Source of the DNA: Cuspidothrix sp046080125 | GTDB lineage: Bacteria; Cyanobacteriota; Cyanobacteriia; Cyanobacteriales; Nostocaceae | DNA length: 24,769 bases | Assembly: GCA_046080125.1 (NCBI GenBank) | Contig: JBJTTJ010000098.1 | Coordinates: 1 to 24,769, forward strand | Direction of reading: 5' to 3' | Part shown: positions 6,623 through 14,843 of the stretch, piece after piece | Position numbering within the stretch: the first letter of the stretch is position 1 | Layout: every line of letters starts with the position of its first letter | The notes under the pieces: generated by a model | What the model was told of the DNA's origin: nothing | The model's database searches: none | The model's input: only the letters and a program-made list of their open reading frames with translations | Translations under genes and position numbers: made by a program

Positions 6623-7095
6623 GGCTTATAGTCTCGCTTCAGGGAAATTATTAAATACACGTTACAAATTATGACATAGTTGCTGGAGTTTTCCATCTCT
6701 ATCAGGAAAAGGATTTAGATGGAATAAATCCATGACTCACAAAAAATCTCTAAATCTCTCTAAGACTCTCTTCTCTTCCTTCGCTTCTATCCCTGTAAAT
6801 CTTTCATCGTCACGCAATCTATCGGGACGCTACGCAGATCTGGTTCATTCTGTACTTAATTTCGCGCCAATTAAGTTGTCATCGGTTGAGTCGAAAGAAA
6901 GCGCAACCCAAAACAAATTCGTAAATATTAGACAATCTGCGTCCATCTGCGTTTTATTATCACTATTTCTACCTCACTTGAGTATCTCAATTATTGATAC
7001 CTTATCTAAGTTATCAATAATTTCCAAATGATACGGAAAATCTCTCATAACCTTCTTGATTTATGTGTTCATATAACTGTATCTTAATATAGAAA
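6623..7095. other. Non-coding spacer between recG and rubA
   Basis: This 473-base stretch holds the upstream region of rubA and the downstream end of recG. A 99-codon plus-strand frame (6732-7031) has a serine-rich, composition-driven product and no recognisable motif, so I do not call it. A small hairpin GGATTTA/TAAATCC lies near 6713-6731. A 30-base dispersed repeat (6935-6964) matches 21625-21654. No promoter could be assigned with confidence. Confidence 0.6.
6935..6964 (+). repeat. Dispersed intergenic repeat, copy 1
   Basis: These 30 bases (beginning ATCTGCGTCCATCTGCG) match positions 21625-21654 in inverted orientation with one mismatch. Both copies lie in spacers. The identity is read directly from the sequence. 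The nature of the repeat is unknown. Confidence 0.85.
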
Positions 7096-9567
7096 TCATG
7101 TCAGAATTGCTCCCCCCATCAACCGAGCATATCTATACTGTAACTCATCCTTCATCAACGGCCAACGCTCCAAACTAGCATCCATATCAATCACCTTTTC
7201 TGCTGCCTGTCGCGCTAACAGCAAAATATCCTCATCTTCCACCAAACTAGCCAGAGTAAAATCTGCTACACCCGATTGACGAGTTCCCATCACTTCCCCA
7301 GGACCACGAAACCGCATATCCATTTCCGAGATAAAAAACCCATCTTGAGACTGTTCCAACACCTTCAATCGTTGTTGAGCTTCAGGACTTCTAGAACTAC
7401 TCATTAATAAACAATAAGATTGTGCTGCACCCCGACCCACACGGCCTCGTAATTGGTGCAGTTGTGACAACCCAAATCTTTCCGCGTGTTCAATGAGCAT
7501 TACAGTAGCATTAGGTACGTCTACTCCCACTTCAATTACAGTGGTAGAAACGATAATTTGAGTTTCATTATCCCGGAATTTGTTAATGGCCTCTTCTTTT
7601 TCGTCCGAAGTCATGCGTCCATGCAATAACCCAACTTGAAAATCAGGAAAAATACTTTCTTGTAACTTTTGATGTTCCTCTACAGCAGAACGCAAATCTA
7701 ATTTTTCTGACTCTTCTACCAAGGGTAAAACCACATAAACTTGTCTACCTTGGGCAACTTCTCGACGCATTAAATCATAAGCTTGGGGACGTTGTTGGCC
7801 ACTTAACATCGTAGTTTTAATTTGTTGTCTTCCTGGTGGTAATTCATCAATTTGACTGACATCTAAATCACCGTGAACTGTTAATGCTAAAGTTCGGGGA
7901 ATGGGAGTTGCAGTCATAGTTAAAACATGAGGTTGTTCACCTTTTTGTTGTAACTTTGCCCTTTGTTCAACCCCAAAACGATGCTGTTCATCTATGACAA
8001 CTAAACCCAAACTTTGAAAGTTAACTTTATCTTGAATTAAAGCATGAGTTCCCACCAATAAAGGTAATTCACCCGTTTCTAATTGAGCACGAATTTCCCT
8101 TCTTTTAGCTATTTTCGTCGAACCTGTTAATAATTCAACTGGCAAATGGAGAAGATTAAACCAACTTACTAACTTACGATAATGTTGTTCTGCTAATACT
8201 TCAGTGGGAGCCATTAACGCCGCTTGATAACCTGATTGAATGGCGGCTAAAATAGCCACAACAGCAACAACAGTTTTTCCTGAACCCACATCACCTTGAA
8301 CTAAACGATTCATGGGTGTAGGTTTTTGTAAATCATTGAGAATATCATTAATAACTCTTTGTTGAGCTTTGGTAAATTTAAAGGGGAGAATTTCGTTAAA
8401 TTGTTCTAATAATTTACCTGTGGGTGCAAGAATAGCACTTGTTTGAATTGCTTTAGCCTGTTTTTGACGTTGCAATAAACCAATTTGTAAATAGAAAAAT
8501 TCATCAAATACTAAACGCCGACGGGCAGTTTTTAAAGAGTCGCTATCTTTAGGAAAATGAATATTAGGAATGGCATCTTTCAATTCCATCAAAGCATATT
8601 TTTCGCGCAAACCTTTCGGTAAAGGATCTTTTAAATTTACTATTGCCGTTAAAGCCGTCGTTACCGCCTGTCTGACTGTATTTGCCATTACCCCTTCTGT
8701 GAGGGCATAAATGGGAACTACTCGCCCAATCGTTAAAGAATCTATAGTATCTCCCGGATCTGCCAAAACTTCTAATTCTGGGTTATCCAAAGTTAATCCA
8801 TATTTACTACCTTTAACTAACCCACAAGCGGCCAATACACTACCTACAGAATAGCGGCGTTTTAAACTTTCTTGCCAACCACGACTACTAAAACGTGCCC
8901 CGGCAAAAAATCTACTAACTTTGATTTGTCCTGTATTATCTTTGAGAATTAATTCTAAAATTGATAACTTTTTGTTTTTGGGACTGGTGAAGAAATTAAA
9001 TCTTTTGATTGTCCCTATGATAGTTACTGTTTCTCCTCCCTCCAGTTCACTAATATTTACCTGACGAGCATAATCAATATGATCACGGGGATAATAAAAT
9101 AATAAATCCCGGACAGTATGTAGATCTAACCGCGCTAAGTTTTCAGCTTTTCTGATGCCAATTTCTGGTAAATCGCTAAGTTTTTGGTCCAGTTTGGGAG
9201 CTAGTTTTTTACTGATTTCAGCGACAACTGGCATTATGGGATTAGGATTTTTAGATTGGTAAGTTTGAGTGGGTATTTCCGCTTCTGTTTCCAATTCTTG
9301 TTGTAGTTGATTCAGATATCTTCTAACTTCTGCGATTAAATGTTGTCTTTGGGTTAATGACAAATTGGGATAATTGGCAAACTGCATTCCCACTTGATGC
9401 CAATGGAGTCTTTCTTTAGCTGGTAAAGCTGTAGGAAATTTACCAAAAGTTAAACATAGAAATTCACTAAATCGGTATTGCTTACCGACTAAATCTACAA
9501 ACCCATTTTCCGCCTCAAATGCTAAGGCTTTATGTAATCTTATCCAATCAGGTGTTTCATTGCTCAT
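7096..9567 (-). CDS. recG: ATP-dependent DNA helicase RecG
   Basis: RecG remodels stalled replication forks and Holliday junctions. The 823-residue product has an N-terminal extension of about 120 residues typical of cyanobacterial RecG. It is followed by the wedge/OB domain (about 130-270), helicase domain 1 with Walker A GDVGSGKT (425-432), DEQH (526-529) and TMTATPIPRT. Helicase domain 2 carries STTVIEVGVDVPNATVM and the QLRGRVGRG arginine-finger motif. The C-terminal GDLDVSQIDELPPGRQ and FISEMDMRFRGPGEVMGTRQ segments are RecG-specific. E. coli RecG is about 690 residues, so the length difference is the extension. It is the last gene of the rpsB-tsf-hypothetical-recG block. Confidence 0.97.
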   Translation of the reverse strand: MSNETPDWIRLHKALAFEAENGFVDLVGKQYRFSEFLCLTFGKFPTALPAKERLHWHQVGMQFANYPNLSLTQRQHLIAEVRRYLNQLQQELETEAEIPTQTYQSKNPNPIMPVVAEISKKLAPKLDQKLSDLPEIGIRKAENLARLDLHTVRDLLFYYPRDHIDYARQVNISELEGGETVTIIGTIKRFNFFTSPKNKKLSILELILKDNTGQIKVSRFFAGARFSSRGWQESLKRRYSVGSVLAACGLVKGSKYGLTLDNPELEVLADPGDTIDSLTIGRVVPIYALTEGVMANTVRQAVTTALTAIVNLKDPLPKGLREKYALMELKDAIPNIHFPKDSDSLKTARRRLVFDEFFYLQIGLLQRQKQAKAIQTSAILAPTGKLLEQFNEILPFKFTKAQQRVINDILNDLQKPTPMNRLVQGDVGSGKTVVAVVAILAAIQSGYQAALMAPTEVLAEQHYRKLVSWFNLLHLPVELLTGSTKIAKRREIRAQLETGELPLLVGTHALIQDKVNFQSLGLVVIDEQHRFGVEQRAKLQQKGEQPHVLTMTATPIPRTLALTVHGDLDVSQIDELPPGRQQIKTTMLSGQQRPQAYDLMRREVAQGRQVYVVLPLVEESEKLDLRSAVEEHQKLQESIFPDFQVGLLHGRMTSDEKEEAINKFRDNETQIIVSTTVIEVGVDVPNATVMLIEHAERFGLSQLHQLRGRVGRGAAQSYCLLMSSSRSPEAQQRLKVLEQSQDGFFISEMDMRFRGPGEVMGTRQSGVADFTLASLVEDEDILLLARQAAEKVIDMDASLERWPLMKDELQYRYARLMGGAILT

Positions 9568-9571
9568 TGGT

Positions 9572-9600
9572 CGGTTGTCAGTTGTTAGTTGTTAGTTGTA
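9572..9600 (+). repeat. Heptamer-type tandem repeat upstream of recG
   Basis: TTGTCAG, TTGTTAG and TTGTTAG units run head to tail immediately upstream of the recG start codon. They are the same family as the repeats at 4442-4481 and 10551-10608. The distance to the recG ATG is only a few bases, so they may lie in its leader. Confidence 0.8.
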
Positions 9601-9696
9601 AAGAGGGTATGTAGTTTTTAAAAATAGACTTTTTTAAAGCCCTCTCTAATTTTTATTAATTCTTAATTTTGCATTTTTAATTCCGTAAAATGGGTA

Positions 9697-10539
9697 TTAA
9701 TCCTCAAACCAACTAGAACGCCATGCAGATTCAGCTTCACTAATTTTGAGTTCTTTTTGCCTTTTTTTATATTCCTGTCCCAGTTTATGAAGTTGCAGTA
9801 AGATATTACGAATTACCTTACGTCTGGCTAATACTTCCCTATCTGCAAATTCCATTTCTGTAAGACGCATATGAATAGCCATAATCTGAGTTAGGTTAGA
9901 TTCTTCCGAGTCTTCCTCATCATTAATTTCTATAACTAAATTTAATAAATTGGGTAGACTGGGGATCAAATCACTAGAAGATTGTGAAGAGGCCGCAGCA
10001 GCAGCAGCGGCCAAAATTGGTTCTGGTAATTTTTGGGGTAAAATGCCCGTTTTTTGGATAAACACATTAGCCGCTTGGGAAACTTTTTTTAAAGTTTCCT
10101 GAATTGTCTCTTCTAGATTTTGTTGCCATTGGACTATTTCTATAGGATCAGAAGAATTTAACATTTGCAGTTGTGAATTATTTTTCTCTTGTTCTTGTGC
10201 CTCAATGTCCTGTGTTTGAGCTTCTGATATTGGTTCTGTGGAGACAACTTCTGATAGTTGAGGCTGAATATAGAGATTTAACTGTGCAGCAGTTTCTTGA
10301 CCTAATTTACGAATACCTTGTTGTAATTTTTGCCGTTGGTTGAGTGATAATTTGAGAAATTCTTCAGGATATCCTTGGGTACACAGATAATAACTGGCCA
10401 AAATCAGTTGTTGTTGTAAGGCTGGTCCTAAGACATTCAGATATTTAGTATAAGATAATTTGAGTTCTTCCGCGATCGCTCTAATTGCCTTTTCTAATTC
10501 AGTAATGTCTTTTTGTATGCGTTCAATTGCTCTGACCAT
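9697..10539 (-). CDS. Conserved cyanobacterial protein of unknown function, coiled-coil rich
   Basis: The 280-residue product is mostly helical and hydrophilic, with no signal peptide or membrane segment. Residues 1-40 (RIQKDITELEKAIRAIAEEL) and the last 60 (VIRNILLQLHKLGQEYKKRQ onward) look like coiled coils. Between them are a glutamine-rich stretch, an alanine run near residue 180 and an acidic patch (EINDEEDSEESN). I recognise a cyanobacterial hypothetical family but no domain of known function. The gene lies between tsf and recG on the same strand, flanked on both sides by heptamer repeats, so cotranscription with either is plausible but not certain. Confidence 0.7.
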   Translation of the reverse strand: MVRAIERIQKDITELEKAIRAIAEELKLSYTKYLNVLGPALQQQLILASYYLCTQGYPEEFLKLSLNQRQKLQQGIRKLGQETAAQLNLYIQPQLSEVVSTEPISEAQTQDIEAQEQEKNNSQLQMLNSSDPIEIVQWQQNLEETIQETLKKVSQAANVFIQKTGILPQKLPEPILAAAAAAASSQSSSDLIPSLPNLLNLVIEINDEEDSEESNLTQIMAIHMRLTEMEFADREVLARRKVIRNILLQLHKLGQEYKKRQKELKISEAESAWRSSWFED

Positions 10540-10550
10540 AATTTTAAGCT

Positions 10551-10608
10551 TGTCAGTTGTCAGTTGTTAGTTGTTCGTTGTCAGTTGTTAGTTGTCAGTT
10601 GTTAATTG
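10551..10608 (+). repeat. Heptamer-type tandem repeat, about eight units
   Basis: Units TCAGTTG, TTAGTTG and TTCGTTG are repeated for almost 60 bases directly upstream of the 9697-10539 gene. The complementary orientation occurs at 10764-10794, so the two could pair across a loop of about 160 bases. A 64-codon frame over this repeat is an artefact of the repeat itself. Confidence 0.85.
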
Positions 10609-10763
10609 CCTTCTGTAGTAAACATATACTTAATTTTAAAACAATAATCATCATTATAAATAAAATACAGGCCAGCGTGTTCTGCATAGCCTGTAAATGG
10701 AAATACTTATCAGTCAAAAGTAAAAGTCCATCACCAGCAACCAATTATTAAGTATATATTCTT

Positions 10764-10794
10764 AACAACTGACAACTGACAACTAACGAATGAC
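10764..10794 (-). repeat. Heptamer-type tandem repeat, inverted copy after tsf
   Basis: CAACTGA/CAACTAA units are the reverse complement of the repeat at 10551-10608. The copy sits just after the tsf stop codon on the minus strand. It could form a long stem with that repeat in the tsf-downstream transcript. Confidence 0.8.
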
Positions 10795-10805
10795 TAATCA
10801 CAAAA

Positions 10806-11747
10806 TTACTTAGCACCAATTTGGGCGGCAACTTCATCAGCAAAGCTGATTTCTTTCTTCTCAATACCTTCACCAAGTATATAGCGGACAAAGCGGGTAA
10901 CTTGAATATCCTCCCCAACTTTGGATTTTACTTGCTTCACCAAGTCTTCCACCGAAATACTTTGATCACGGATATAAGGTTGATCTAGTAAAGTCATTTC
11001 TTTCAGGCGTTTTTCAATCCGACCTTGAACAATCTTTTCTTTGATGTTCTCTGGTTTATTGCCCAAGTCATCCTTACCCATTTCAATGTCTTTTTCTTTA
11101 GAGACGATTTCGGCAGGAATTTGATTTACGGTAACGTACTCAACATTAGGACAAGCAGCAATTTGCATTGCGGCATTTCTCGCCAAGTTTTGGAACTCTT
11201 CATTAACAACAGCTGAAGCAGTTTGAGCGTTTAATTCCACTAATACACCAACACGACCACCAGTGTGAATGTAGCTGTCTACTATTCCCGGTGTGCCACT
11301 AATAGAGAAATTAACAAAGCGCCGCACTTGAATATTTTCGCCAAGAGTAGCAATGGTTTCTTTGATGAATTCATCAACGGTGACACTAGAATTTTCAATG
11401 TAGGGTTGAGCTAATAAAGACTCAACCCTATCAACAGTTGCAGCTTGTTGTGCCAGATTCTTAACTAAGGCTTTGAAAGCGTCGTTACGGGCAACAAAGT
11501 CAGTTTGGCAGTTTACCTCTATGAGTACACCTACCTGACCATCAGGCTGAATGTAGGTTTCTACCAGACCTTCCGCGGCAATACGACCACTGCCCTTGTC
11601 AGCTTTGGCAATACCTTTCTGCCGTAGCCAAGTTATGGATGCATCGATATCGCCATTATTTTCTTTCAGTGCTTTTTTGCAGTCCATCATGCCAGCACCG
11701 GTTTTTTGGCGTAGCTCTTGGACGAGTTTTGCAGATATTTCCGCCAT
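10806..11747 (-). CDS. tsf: Translation elongation factor Ts
   Basis: EF-Ts exchanges GDP for GTP on EF-Tu. The N-terminal UBA-like domain (MAEISAKLVQELRQKTGAGMM) and the family signature DCKKALKENNGDIDASITWL and TDFVARND (about 82-89) are intact. The two dimerisation-type segments are visible as a degenerate internal repeat: LLAQPYIENSSVTVDEFI...GENIQVRRFV and LLDQPYIRDQSISVEDLV...GEDIQVTRFV. At 313 residues it is longer than the E. coli protein (283), as in other cyanobacteria. It follows rpsB on the same strand after 173 bases, the nearly universal rpsB-tsf order. GAGG precedes the ATG. Confidence 0.97.
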   Translation of the reverse strand: MAEISAKLVQELRQKTGAGMMDCKKALKENNGDIDASITWLRQKGIAKADKGSGRIAAEGLVETYIQPDGQVGVLIEVNCQTDFVARNDAFKALVKNLAQQAATVDRVESLLAQPYIENSSVTVDEFIKETIATLGENIQVRRFVNFSISGTPGIVDSYIHTGGRVGVLVELNAQTASAVVNEEFQNLARNAAMQIAACPNVEYVTVNQIPAEIVSKEKDIEMGKDDLGNKPENIKEKIVQGRIEKRLKEMTLLDQPYIRDQSISVEDLVKQVKSKVGEDIQVTRFVRYILGEGIEKKEISFADEVAAQIGAK

Positions 11748-11839
11748 GTTGCCTCAATTCCTACTTGACAGATACAACTATTAATTAATCACGATTTTCA
11801 GATTAATCCTGATCATTTTTGCTTCTGGAAATCCTGATG

Positions 11840-11893
11840 GAGGGTGTGTCATGACTAATAGTGGCCTCAAACACAGCGACAAAACACACCCTC
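11840..11893 (-). promoter_or_regulatory. Inverted repeat in the rpsB-tsf spacer
   Basis: GAGGGTGTGT (11840-11849) and ACACACCCTC (11884-11893) form a perfect 10-base stem around a 34-base loop, placed about 30 bases after the rpsB stop. It may attenuate read-through into tsf or protect the rpsB mRNA end. There is no T-run after it on the minus strand, so a simple terminator is not clear. Confidence 0.5.
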
Positions 11894-11920
11894 AAGGATA
11901 ATTAACTACTTGGAAGCCAT

Positions 11921-12703
11921 TTATTCTTCGTCCTCTGATGAATCGCTGAATTCAGATTCATCGTATTCATACTCTTCTTCAGCACCTTCATACTCTTCGT
12001 AATCTTCTTCTACTTCTAGTTGACCGTGACGGCCTTCGTAAATAGCATCTGCTAATTTGCTGACAATCAATTTAATAGATCTGATTGCGTCGTCGTTAGC
12101 TGGGATGGGAATATCCACAACATCCGGGTCACAGTTTGTATCTAACATGGACACAATGGGAATACCCAATTTTTCGCATTCTTGAACTGCGTTATATTCC
12201 CGTTTTTGGTCAACAATGACCACAATATCGGGAACTTTCCGCATATTCTTAATGCCGCCCAAGTATTTTTGCAGCTTTGCCATTTCCCGACGGAGCATGG
12301 AAGCTTCTTTCTTTGGCAATAAATCCAGGGCACCGCTTTCTTCTCTCCGTTCTAAATCTTTGAGACGGTCTGCTCTGGTTTTAATTGTTGCCCAGTTGGT
12401 GAGCATTCCACCCAACCAACGTTGGTTAATGTAGTGAGAACCACAACGAAGAGCTTCTTGGGCAATGATTCCGGCTGCTTGGCGCTTAGTGCCAACAAAC
12501 AGGAATTTTTTACCCTGCTCTGCTTGACTTCGCATATAGTTATAGGCATTATCCATCAACTGGGCTGTTTGTACCAAGTCAATGATGTGTACACCATTAC
12601 GAGCGGTGTAGATATAAGGGGACATTTTCGGATTCCAGCGTCTGGTTTGATGTCCGAAATGAACCCCCGACTCCATCATTTGAGCCAATGAAACTACTGG
12701 CAT
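11921..12703 (-). CDS. rpsB: Small-subunit ribosomal protein S2
   Basis: S2 binds the head of the 30S subunit near S1. The 260-residue product carries the family signatures VVSLAQMMESGVHFGHQTRR near the start, FVGTKRQAAGIIAQEA, RWLGGMLTNW and PDIVVIVDQKREYNAVQE, then PIVSMLDTNCDP. Unlike most bacterial S2 it ends in a highly acidic tail (about residues 230-260, rich in E, Y and D), seen in other cyanobacteria. A strong AGGAG (12713-12717, read on the minus strand) precedes the ATG. It is the first gene of the rpsB-tsf block. Confidence 0.97.
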   Translation of the reverse strand: MPVVSLAQMMESGVHFGHQTRRWNPKMSPYIYTARNGVHIIDLVQTAQLMDNAYNYMRSQAEQGKKFLFVGTKRQAAGIIAQEALRCGSHYINQRWLGGMLTNWATIKTRADRLKDLERREESGALDLLPKKEASMLRREMAKLQKYLGGIKNMRKVPDIVVIVDQKREYNAVQECEKLGIPIVSMLDTNCDPDVVDIPIPANDDAIRSIKLIVSKLADAIYEGRHGQLEVEEDYEEYEGAEEEYEYDESEFSDSSEDEE

Positions 12704-12710
12704 ATTTTGT

Positions 12711-12773
12711 TACTCCTATTCGGGTTAAACCTCCACCCAGGTGTATTTCTGAAGATTGAAGAAACACCCGAAT
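12711..12773 (-). promoter_or_regulatory. rpsB leader: ribosome-binding site and adjoining inverted repeat
   Basis: ATTCGGGT (12718-12725) and ACCCGAAT (12766-12773) pair perfectly. An additional GGTG/CACC plus TTTCT/AGAAA inner pairing is possible. In the minus-strand mRNA the hairpin ends directly next to the AGGAG ribosome-binding site. That is a good position for autoregulation by S2, which is known in other bacteria, but no specific motif match is claimed. Confidence 0.45.
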
Positions 12774-12884
12774 TCCTGGATGTGCGGAATTTAGACAACT
12801 ATACTAGGGTAACACAAATATATTAACTTTCCTGGTAAAGATAGATTTTTTCTTGAGGGGCAGAAGTTGGGGTATTAAAAGTTT

Positions 12885-12992
12885 GTACAATTACAATTAA
12901 TTGGTAAACCTGCGGATGAGTCTACTTTAATTAGTTTAGCAGCCCAATTAGAAGCGGCCAACCCTTGGATTCAACATCGGCCAGCACTTTAA
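12885..12992 (+). pseudogene. C-terminal fossil of an amidase-signature enzyme
   Basis: Thirty-five codons read VQLQLIGKPADESTLISLAA then QLEAANPWIQHRPAL and a stop. Amidase-signature hydrolases (GatA-like family) end in this pattern: LQLIGKP, a helix with E..L...A...E, then NPW and RP. A stop codon lies in frame shortly upstream and nothing else of the roughly 450-residue enzyme remains. The fragment marks a lost plus-strand gene next to the ATPase/TOPRIM pair. No start codon is present, so it is not translated as such. Confidence 0.65.
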
Positions 12993-13086
12993 GTCAAACT
13001 CAGGATTTACAGGATTTGAGAACTGACAGGATGGGAATTAAAATATATCTTCAGAAAATTTTTCAATGGTAGGACGAAAATCCTGC

Positions 13087-13695
13087 CTATTTCCTTGATA
13101 TTGGCTCAAATTTAGAGATAGCATTGATAGCCCTTTGTAGGCTTGGTGAATATAACTTAGCCACTTCCATTTGCCAGTAGTTATTAACAAAGTAAATTAA
13201 TTGTCCATTATAGTCTCTACCTACCTTTGCCGTGCTGTTGAACTGTGGAACTATAGCTTCATGCAATTCACGTTTTTTAGATTTTCTCGCAATATTAATC
13301 AATGTTTGTTTTGGATCACTAATTTCGTCTACATTTTGAGGAATTAATGTTTGTGAAACTCCCAAGAATTTGGCAAAGTTTTTACTATCAGCTAAAAGCC
13401 ATGCTTCTACTTCCCTAACAGCAATACGAAACAACAGATTAGGATGTTTTGGATGTGGTAGCCATTCTTGAATTAGTTCCTGTGGACACTCTGCTCTGTC
13501 AAGGTCTGTTAAAACTATATAAGGCGTTCCTTTGGCAGCATTATTAAATCCTTTGATATTCTTTTTCAGATAGCCGAAACCGTTTTTAGAATAACAATTA
13601 CCCACTATATAAGGGCGGTTTGATTGGTGTAAAATTGCCCGCAATACAGCTTCACTCAGTGGGTCTTCAACAGCTAAATTAATAGGGATAACCAC
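13087..13695 (-). CDS. TOPRIM-like protein (DUF4276-type), partner of the upstream AAA ATPase
   Basis: The 202-residue protein shows a minimal TOPRIM pattern. An N-terminal acidic motif (LAVEDPLSEAVLRAI, with Glu10 and Glu15) is followed by a hydrophobic strand and Asp-x-Asp in IVLTDLDRAECP (Asp64, Asp66). REVEAWLLAD (about 94-103) is a conserved motif of DUF4276-like proteins. TOPRIM domains bind metal and act in nicking or cleaving nucleic acid. It starts with GTG, and the first base of that codon is the last base of the ATPase stop (TAGTG), so translation is coupled. Split ATPase plus TOPRIM pairs occur in OLD-related defence systems such as PARIS (AriA/AriB). The specific function here is inferred. 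Confidence 0.75.
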   Translation of the reverse strand: MVIPINLAVEDPLSEAVLRAILHQSNRPYIVGNCYSKNGFGYLKKNIKGFNNAAKGTPYIVLTDLDRAECPQELIQEWLPHPKHPNLLFRIAVREVEAWLLADSKNFAKFLGVSQTLIPQNVDEISDPKQTLINIARKSKKRELHEAIVPQFNSTAKVGRDYNGQLIYFVNNYWQMEVAKLYSPSLQRAINAISKFEPISRK

Positions 13696-14843
13696 TATAA
13701 ATGAATCTCCAAGCGATTAATTTCAGATGGTTTAGTTAATGGCAATACAGCTTCAGCTATGCTTAAACCTCCTTCTAAGAGATCACGTACATTATCAATT
13801 GAGGATGCGGTCGTAACTTTAGTTCCTTCCGGACTTGGTGTTAAAAGTAGGATTTCTTCACCCCCAATTCCTTCGTCTTCAAGTAAATCTGCGCTATGTG
13901 TAGTAAGTATTATTTGTCTTTTTTTCTGACGCTGTATTCGATACATTAAAGAAGGCAATTTTTTTACTATAGCTGCATTTAAAGATAACTCTGGTTCTTC
14001 AAGAAGTAGCAGTGAATCAGTTTCCAGTAATGACCACAGCAAGCCTATCAGACGTAATGTTCCATCTGAAAATTGATCTTCCCTTTGTTTACCAGCTTGA
14101 GGTCGCCAATGCTCATATACTGCTTCTAAATGAGGAACACCCATTTCATCTTTTATATCAGTAAGATGTTTTAATTGAGGAACAGCAGAACGCAAAGCAT
14201 TTTCAATCTTTGTGAGTCGAGATTTGCGAGTCTTTTCAGGAGTTTTGGTAATGCGTTCTAGAAAACTTCTACCAAAAGGATCTTCTGAAATTCCTGGTCC
14301 AGAAAATGATTCTGCATAACGGAGTAATTGCGGTACAAGGTGTAAATATAGAACTGATTCAAAAAACTTAGAAATTTCTCGAAAATTGGCATTAGCGCTA
14401 ATTTGCTCTAAATGTGTTTGTGTTCTTCGTAATTCATCTTTTTCATCCTCTATATCTGGTCTATTAACTATTATTTCATTTCCCTTCCATACACGCTCGT
14501 ATGCTAAAATAGGTTGACGATAACCTCTAGTTTGTTGGGTTATGCCAATAGCATATTTCCAGATAGGTTCATGACTAGAATAATCGGATAAATGTACTTC
14601 AATTTCAATTTTGGGATTTTGCCGTGCTGACAAACAGCGAATTTTGGATACTCCTCCACGATCTTTTACTGCTGTTTGTAAACCACCTCCAGGTTTGGCA
14701 ATGTCACGCAGAAAGCGAAATACATCAAGAAAGTTAGATTTACCACAAGCGTTAGGACCAACTACAAAAACTCTGTCACCTAATCCGACATCTACTGACA
14801 GAAAATTACGCCAATTCTTGAGTATGATATGAGAAATAAACAT
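13695..14843 (-). CDS. AAA family (OLD/RecF-like, AAA_21) ATPase
   Basis: The 382-residue protein has Walker A GPNACGKS (29-36), an ABC-type signature FSDGTLR (258-264), Walker B LLLLEEPE (278-285) and an H-loop TTHSADL (314-320). All of these are intact, so it should hydrolyse ATP as a dimer. The N-terminal ISHIILKNWRNFLSVDVGLG is typical of RecF/SMC-like ATPases that guard DNA ends or sense phage proteins. It lacks a TOPRIM domain of its own. The next gene supplies one and overlaps its stop codon by one base. The pair is flanked by an amidase fossil and a truncated pentapeptide-like ORF, which suggests a site of gene turnover. No strong ribosome-binding site is seen before the ATG. Confidence 0.85.
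   Translation of the reverse strand: MFISHIILKNWRNFLSVDVGLGDRVFVVGPNACGKSNFLDVFRFLRDIAKPGGGLQTAVKDRGGVSKIRCLSARQNPKIEIEVHLSDYSSHEPIWKYAIGITQQTRGYRQPILAYERVWKGNEIIVNRPDIEDEKDELRRTQTHLEQISANANFREISKFFESVLYLHLVPQLLRYAESFSGPGISEDPFGRSFLERITKTPEKTRKSRLTKIENALRSAVPQLKHLTDIKDEMGVPHLEAVYEHWRPQAGKQREDQFSDGTLRLIGLLWSLLETDSLLLLEEPELSLNAAIVKKLPSLMYRIQRQKKRQIILTTHSADLLEDEGIGGEEILLLTPSPEGTKVTTASSIDNVRDLLEGGLSIAEAVLPLTKPSEINRLEIHL

Noticed and set aside
6732..7031. A 99-codon plus-strand frame in the rubA-recG spacer
   Set aside because: Serine/leucine-rich product from a T- and C-rich strand, contains the dispersed 30-base repeat, and matches no family I know.
10557..10751. A 64-codon plus-strand frame
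   Set aside because: Its start is the heptamer tandem repeat read as protein (SVVSCSLSVVSC), so it is an artefact.
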